64,000 nt of DNA from Gluconacetobacter azotocaptans (lineage in GTDB: Bacteria; Pseudomonadota; Alphaproteobacteria; Acetobacterales; Acetobacteraceae): NCBI RefSeq assembly GCF_014174355.1, contig NZ_JABEQF010000017.1, positions 1-64,000 on the forward strand, in the 5' to 3' direction. Positions 59,893-64,000 of this stretch are shown in pieces. Below the pieces are notes generated by a model, which had not been told where the DNA came from, did no database searches, and worked only from the letters and a program-made list of their open reading frames with translations. A program made the position numbers and the translations under genes. How positions within the stretch are numbered: position 1 is the stretch's first letter; each line of letters starts with the position of its first letter.

Positions 59893-62028
59893 GTGGACGA
59901 TTCGGGTGGAGACAGGGGCAGGTGGCCGGCGCGGATGCTGCTGGCGGAACGGTCGCGGCTGGCGTTGTGGCTGCCGGTGGGGCTGGGGATCGGCATCGCG
60001 CTCTATTTCGCCCTGGCCCGCGAGCCGGCGGGAGGGGCAATCCTGTCGCTGCTGGTCGTGGCGGGTGGGGCGCTCGCCTGGATCGCGCGGGCGCCGCATG
60101 GGCTGGCGGCGCGGGTGCTGGGGGGCGGCACGGCGGCACTGGCGCTGGGGTTCGTCGCGGCCTGGGCCGCCACCCATCGCCAGCCGCCGCTGCCCGACCT
60201 GCCGCGCCGTGCGACGATGGTGATGGGCCGGGTGGCTTCGGTGTCCGTCCTGCCGCCGCGCGACGGGGCCGCCGGGGACGGGGCCTTGTCTGTGGATCTG
60301 GCGGACGCCCGGCTGGAGGACCCGGTCGATGACGGGATGCCGTCCCTGCGCCGCACGCTGCGGCTGCGGTTGCGGCCCGACGATCCGGCGGGGCTGTCGC
60401 CGGGGATGGTGGTGCGGGTGCGTGCGATGCTGCGTCCGCCGATGCCGCCCGCGTGGCCCGGGGGCCCGGATCGCCAGCGCCGGGCCTGGTTCGACGGTAC
60501 GGCGGGTGGCGGATACGCGTTGGCGAGGGTGCAGCGGGTGCAGGCGGGGCCCGCCCCGGCCCATGGGACGCTGGAGACGCTGCGCGAGGCGATCCTTGCC
60601 CGCATCCTGCATGTACTGCCGCCCGACCGGGCCGGTGTGGCGGCGGCGGTGCTGACCGGGTCCGCCGCGCCGATGCCGCAGGCCGACCGCGACGCCTTCG
60701 CCGACGCAGGACTGGCGCATCTGCTGGCGGTGGCCGGGCTGCATCTGGGCATCGTCATGGGCGTGACGATGGCGGTGGTGCGGCTGCTGCTGGCCTGTTC
60801 GGAACATGCCAGCCTGTTCTGGCCGTGCCGGCAGGTCGCGGCCCTGGCGGGGCTGGCGGCCGGGGCGGCGTATGTGGTGCTGACCGGCCAGCATCTGCCG
60901 GCGCTGCGGGGCCTGACGATGGCGGCGCTGGTGGTGCTGGCGCTCGTGACCGGGCGGCGGGCGCTGTCGATGCGCGGCCTGGCGGTGGGGGCCACGCTGC
61001 TGCTGCTGACCGGGCCGGAGGATGTGATGGAAACGCCGCTGCAGATGTCGCTGGCGGCGGTCATGGCGCTGGCCGCGGGGTTCGAGGCCGCGCGGCCCGC
61101 CTTGCGCCGGCTGGTGCTGGATGGGGGCTGGTGGCGGCGGGGCGGCGCCCATGTGGCGCATCTGGCGCTGGCCAGCCTGCTGGCGGGCGGGGCGACGGTG
61201 CCGGTGGTCATGGCGCATTTCGGCACGCTGCAGCCCTGGTTCCTGCTGGCGAACCTGCTGGCGGTGCCGCTGATGGCGATGTGGATCCTGCCGGCCGGGC
61301 TGCTGGCCGTGCTGCTGATGCCGCTGGGGTTGGAAGCCGTGGCCCTGGTGCCGATGGGCTGGGGCATCGGGGTGGTGCTGGATCTGGCGCGGGCGGTGTC
61401 CGGCTGGCCGGCGGCGCGGATCATGGTGCCGGCCATGCCGGGGTGGGCGCTGGCGGCGTGGCTGCTGGGCCTTTGCTGGACCTGTCTGTGGACCCGGCAC
61501 TGGCGCCGGGCCGGTGTGGCGCCGATGGCGGTGGCGCTGCTCGCCCCGTTCCTGGTGACGCCGCCGGACCTGCTGGTGGCGGCGGACGGGCGGGCGGTGG
61601 CGGTGCGCGACGGCGGTGTGCTGCGGGTGGGGCCGCATCCGGGGGCGGACCGGGTGGTCGAGGCCGACTGGCGCCAGGCGCTTGCCCTGCCCATCGCGTC
61701 CCTGTCCTCCGACGACGGCCGCGTCGCCTGTCGCGACGGGCTGTGCCGTCTGGCGGGCGGGCAGGTGGTGTTGCGCCTGTCGGGCACGGCCGCGCCCGAT
61801 TGCGCGGGGGTCGCGCTGCTGGTCGTGCCGGGGGGCGAGGGGGCGGGCTGTCCGGGCGTCGCCACCATCGACGGGCTGAGCCTGTGGCAGTCGGGCGCGC
61901 AGGCCGTCTATCTGCGGCCGGACGGTCCGCGCGTCGTCACCGATCGCGCCGTGCGCGGCGCGCGGCCCTGGGTCATGGGGCCGGGCCAGCACGGCATGCC
62001 GACCCTGCCGCTGGCCAAGGCCGAATAA
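59893..62028 (+). CDS. comEC: ComEC/Rec2-family DNA transport protein
   Basis: Polytopic inner-membrane channel for DNA uptake in transformation. The 711-residue protein has an N-terminal DUF4131-type region with a periplasmic OB-like part (RATMVMGRVASVSVL; WFDGTAGGGYALARV) and the competence core with AFADAGLAHLLAVAGLHLGIVMG, followed by about eight more membrane segments. The C-terminal metallo-beta-lactamase-like domain of many ComEC proteins is not recognisable: there is no HxHxDH motif. The start is GTG 59893, divergent from gltX with an 87-nt gap. Confidence 0.86.
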   Translation: MDDSGGDRGRWPARMLLAERSRLALWLPVGLGIGIALYFALAREPAGGAILSLLVVAGGALAWIARAPHGLAARVLGGGTAALALGFVAAWAATHRQPPLPDLPRRATMVMGRVASVSVLPPRDGAAGDGALSVDLADARLEDPVDDGMPSLRRTLRLRLRPDDPAGLSPGMVVRVRAMLRPPMPPAWPGGPDRQRRAWFDGTAGGGYALARVQRVQAGPAPAHGTLETLREAILARILHVLPPDRAGVAAAVLTGSAAPMPQADRDAFADAGLAHLLAVAGLHLGIVMGVTMAVVRLLLACSEHASLFWPCRQVAALAGLAAGAAYVVLTGQHLPALRGLTMAALVVLALVTGRRALSMRGLAVGATLLLLTGPEDVMETPLQMSLAAVMALAAGFEAARPALRRLVLDGGWWRRGGAHVAHLALASLLAGGATVPVVMAHFGTLQPWFLLANLLAVPLMAMWILPAGLLAVLLMPLGLEAVALVPMGWGIGVVLDLARAVSGWPAARIMVPAMPGWALAAWLLGLCWTCLWTRHWRRAGVAPMAVALLAPFLVTPPDLLVAADGRAVAVRDGGVLRVGPHPGADRVVEADWRQALALPIASLSSDDGRVACRDGLCRLAGGQVVLRLSGTAAPDCAGVALLVVPGGEGAGCPGVATIDGLSLWQSGAQAVYLRPDGPRVVTDRAVRGARPWVMGPGQHGMPTLPLAKAE

Positions 62029-62058
62029 AACCCCGGGTTTCCCTACCCCAGGGGTGAA

Positions 62059-62739
62059 TCAGGGCGGCGTCAGGTTCTTGGGCGTATATTGGCAGGGTTC
62101 CTGCGCCGGGCAGCGCCAGCATTCCGGCCGCCGCGCCTTGCAGACGTAACGTCCGTGCAGGATCAGCCAGTGATGCGCCGGGCGCAGCATCGGGGCGGGG
62201 ATGCGGGCGATCAGCTGGTCCTCGACCGCGCGGGGGGTCTTGCCGGGGGCCAGGCCGGTGCGGTTGCCGATGCGGAAGATGTGGGTGTCCACCGCCATGG
62301 TGCTGTCGCCGAAGGCCACGTTCATCACCACGTTCGCGGTCTTGCGGCCCACGCCGGGCAGGGCCTCCAGCGCCGCGCGGTCATGCGGGACCTGCCCGGC
62401 GTACTGGTCCAGCAGGCGCTGCGACAGGGCGACGACGTTGCGCGCCTTGGTCCGCCACAGGCCGATCGACCGGATATGCGCGCCCACCCCGTCCTCGCCC
62501 AGCGCCACCATGGCGGCGGGGTCGGGGGCGTCGCGGAACAGGCCCGCCGTCGCCCGGTTGACCGAGGCATCGGTCGCCTGCGCCGACAGCACCACCGCGA
62601 CCAGCAGCGTATAGTCGTCGCCGAACACCAGTTCGCTGGCGGCATCGGGATTGGCCTCGGCCAGCAGGGTGATGAAGCGTTCGACTTCCTTCAGCGTCAT
62701 GCGGCGCCGGGCCTTCGCGGGGCGGGCGGGCTGGGTCAT
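62059..62739 (-). CDS. nth: Endonuclease III
   Basis: DNA glycosylase/AP lyase for oxidised pyrimidines. The 226-residue protein has the helix-hairpin-helix LPGVGRKTANVV with the catalytic Lys, the catalytic Asp in AVDTHIFRIGNR, and the [4Fe-4S] ligands C-x6-C-x2-C-x5-C in CKARRPECWRCPAQEPC. ATG 62739 gives a short basic N-terminus before the family start. It is convergent with comEC (30-nt gap). Confidence 0.95.
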   Translation of the reverse strand: MTQPARPAKARRRMTLKEVERFITLLAEANPDAASELVFGDDYTLLVAVVLSAQATDASVNRATAGLFRDAPDPAAMVALGEDGVGAHIRSIGLWRTKARNVVALSQRLLDQYAGQVPHDRAALEALPGVGRKTANVVMNVAFGDSTMAVDTHIFRIGNRTGLAPGKTPRAVEDQLIARIPAPMLRPAHHWLILHGRYVCKARRPECWRCPAQEPCQYTPKNLTPP

Positions 62740-62956
62740 GCGATCCTGTTCGTCTGTTGGTGGCGCCAGCCTTTCTTGTCGACCGGACGGGGCGGCCTGT
62801 AAATCGCCGGTTGCTTGCTTTCGGCCGGGGGGATGGCGATAATCGGGGCCGAACCCGATCGAATGTGAAACGGACCCGGCGATCCCGGGGCGGCCTGTGC
62901 GCCGCCCGTGGCCGGCAGGGATGGAAGGGATGGCCGTCGGGACCGGCCGGGACATC

Positions 62957-64000
62957 ATGGCGGACAGACAGACCGCGCCCGGCGCCCAAGGCCGCGCGCG
63001 CAACGAATTCGGCGAGGTCCTGGGCTTCGTCATCCGGCGCTGGCTGCGCCATCCGGCATCGCTGGCCTGCACCCTGGCGGGCGTCGCGGTGGCGACGGTG
63101 GCCGACGTGGTGACGCCGCTGCTGGCCGGATGGCTGGTGGACGATGTCGCCCGCGCGGGGGCCGTAACCGGGCCGGTCGCCCCGGCCCTGGTGGCGGCGC
63201 GGCATGACGTCCTGCTGCTGCTGGGCGGGCTGGGGGTGCTGGGGCTGCTGGGGGTTGCAGGGCGGCGGATGTCTTATCTGGGCATCACCTTCCTGACCGC
63301 CCGCGTGATGCGCGACATCGCCCAGACCGCCTTCGCGCGCGTACAGCGTTTTTCCACCGACTGGCACGGCAACACGTTCGCCGGATCGACCGTGCGGCGG
63401 CTGACGCGCGGCATGTGGGCAGTGGACACGCTGGCCGACACCCTGATGCTGATGCTGCTGCCCGGCATCCTGGTGCTGGGCGCGACGACGGTGGTGCTGG
63501 CCCTGCGCTGGCCGCTGATGGGGACGCTGCTGGGCGCCAGTTCGGTGGGGCTGGTGCTGATGTCCACCCTGCTGACCCTGCGCTATGTCGCGCCGTCCGC
63601 GCGGCTGGCCAATGCGTGGGACACCCGTATGGGCGCGGCGCTGGCCGATGCCGTGACCTGCAACGCGGTGGTCAAGGCGTTCGGTGCCGAACAGCGCGAG
63701 GAAGCGCGCCTGTCCTGGATCCTGTCGCGCTGGCAGAAGCGCACCGAGCGGTCGTGGGTGCGCGGCACCAACAGCGGCAACCTGCAGAATTTGGCGGCGC
63801 TGGCGATGCGCGTGCTGCTGGTGGGCGCGGTGCTGGCGCTGTGGTGGCGCGGGCGCGCCGGGCCGGGCGATGTGGCCTATGTCCTGACCATGGTCTTCCT
63901 GGTTCAGGGATATCTGCGCGATATCGGCCAGCAGATCTCGATGGTCCAGCGCTCGGTGAACGAGATGGAGGAACTGGTCGCGATCTATCGCCTGCCGATG
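62957..64000 (+). CDS. ABC exporter, N-terminal membrane domain (partial)
   Basis: The gene runs off the window end after 348 codons. The visible part is the six-helix membrane domain of a fused MsbA-type ABC transporter: hydrophobic segments near residues 28-60, 85-105, 155-200 and 275-310, with the coupling and linker regions SPTVRRLTRGM-like (GSTVRRLTRGMWAVDTLAD) and ALADAVTCNAVVKAFGAEQREEARL, both characteristic of this type. The nucleotide-binding domain is expected beyond 64000. Substrate unknown; lipids or toxins are typical. Two in-frame ATGs (62921, 62930) are alternative starts. It is divergent from nth. Confidence 0.85.
   Translation, partial: MADRQTAPGAQGRARNEFGEVLGFVIRRWLRHPASLACTLAGVAVATVADVVTPLLAGWLVDDVARAGAVTGPVAPALVAARHDVLLLLGGLGVLGLLGVAGRRMSYLGITFLTARVMRDIAQTAFARVQRFSTDWHGNTFAGSTVRRLTRGMWAVDTLADTLMLMLLPGILVLGATTVVLALRWPLMGTLLGASSVGLVLMSTLLTLRYVAPSARLANAWDTRMGAALADAVTCNAVVKAFGAEQREEARLSWILSRWQKRTERSWVRGTNSGNLQNLAALAMRVLLVGAVLALWWRGRAGPGDVAYVLTMVFLVQGYLRDIGQQISMVQRSVNEMEELVAIYRLPM

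Overview
The window is a stretch of bacterial chromosome with very high G+C (about 70 % by eye) and dense, mostly housekeeping gene content. The protein families and gene orders (argD-argF-hslO, lspA followed by a DUF3035 lipoprotein, a DUF1491 protein, an infC that is not followed by rpmI-rplT, a dihydroorotase lacking the HxH metal motif) point to an alphaproteobacterium. The overall protein character suggests Acetobacteraceae, perhaps a Gluconacetobacter relative; the species is an inference. No tRNA, rRNA, CRISPR array, transposase or prophage gene was found.

Layout. 1-6073 (+): end of a TPR protein, a family 9 glycosyltransferase, thrS, infC (with an apparent ATA start and a strongly structured leader) and a photolyase. 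6172-13469 (-): SIMPL protein, small exported protein, sensor kinase, OmpR-type regulator, a DegP-like protease and the helicase HrpB; this looks like an envelope-stress block. 13546-16640: a DsbD-type thiol reductase and, convergent to it, a Pro/Ala-rich lipoprotein. 16774-20276 (-): argD-argF-unknown-hslO with overlapping or nearly touching genes. 20516-24971 (+): recX, a CHAP-domain lipoprotein, tatA, the methionine salvage genes mtnB-mtnD-mtnC and ribF.

24968-29286 (-) is the most unusual part. Two genes, a 906-residue fusion of a GMC flavin oxidoreductase with an NAD-dependent epimerase/dehydratase and a Wzx-like flippase, sit on the opposite strand exactly between ribF and ileS-lspA, genes that are adjacent in many proteobacteria. 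The fusion gene is visibly poorer in G+C than its surroundings, so this looks like an acquired surface-glycan islet.

29748-42412: ileS-lspA-DUF3035 lipoprotein, mutL, an outer-membrane porin, a stand-alone nuoM, an EamA exporter and parE. 42561-46980: a small secreted protein, an Ig-fold lipoprotein, an Rrf2-type regulator divergent from cysK with a perfect 16-bp palindrome between them, a MITE-like palindromic element touching the cysK stop codon, and an OmpA-family barrel. 47184-59805 (-): nine tightly packed genes, gltX-pyrB-pyrC-like-plsY-dprA-topA-rnr-ctp-DUF1491, nearly all overlapping or within 10 nt. The window ends with comEC, nth and the first half of an ABC exporter.

Convergent gene pairs are repeatedly separated by palindromic sequences, several of them related, which probably serve as bidirectional terminators.
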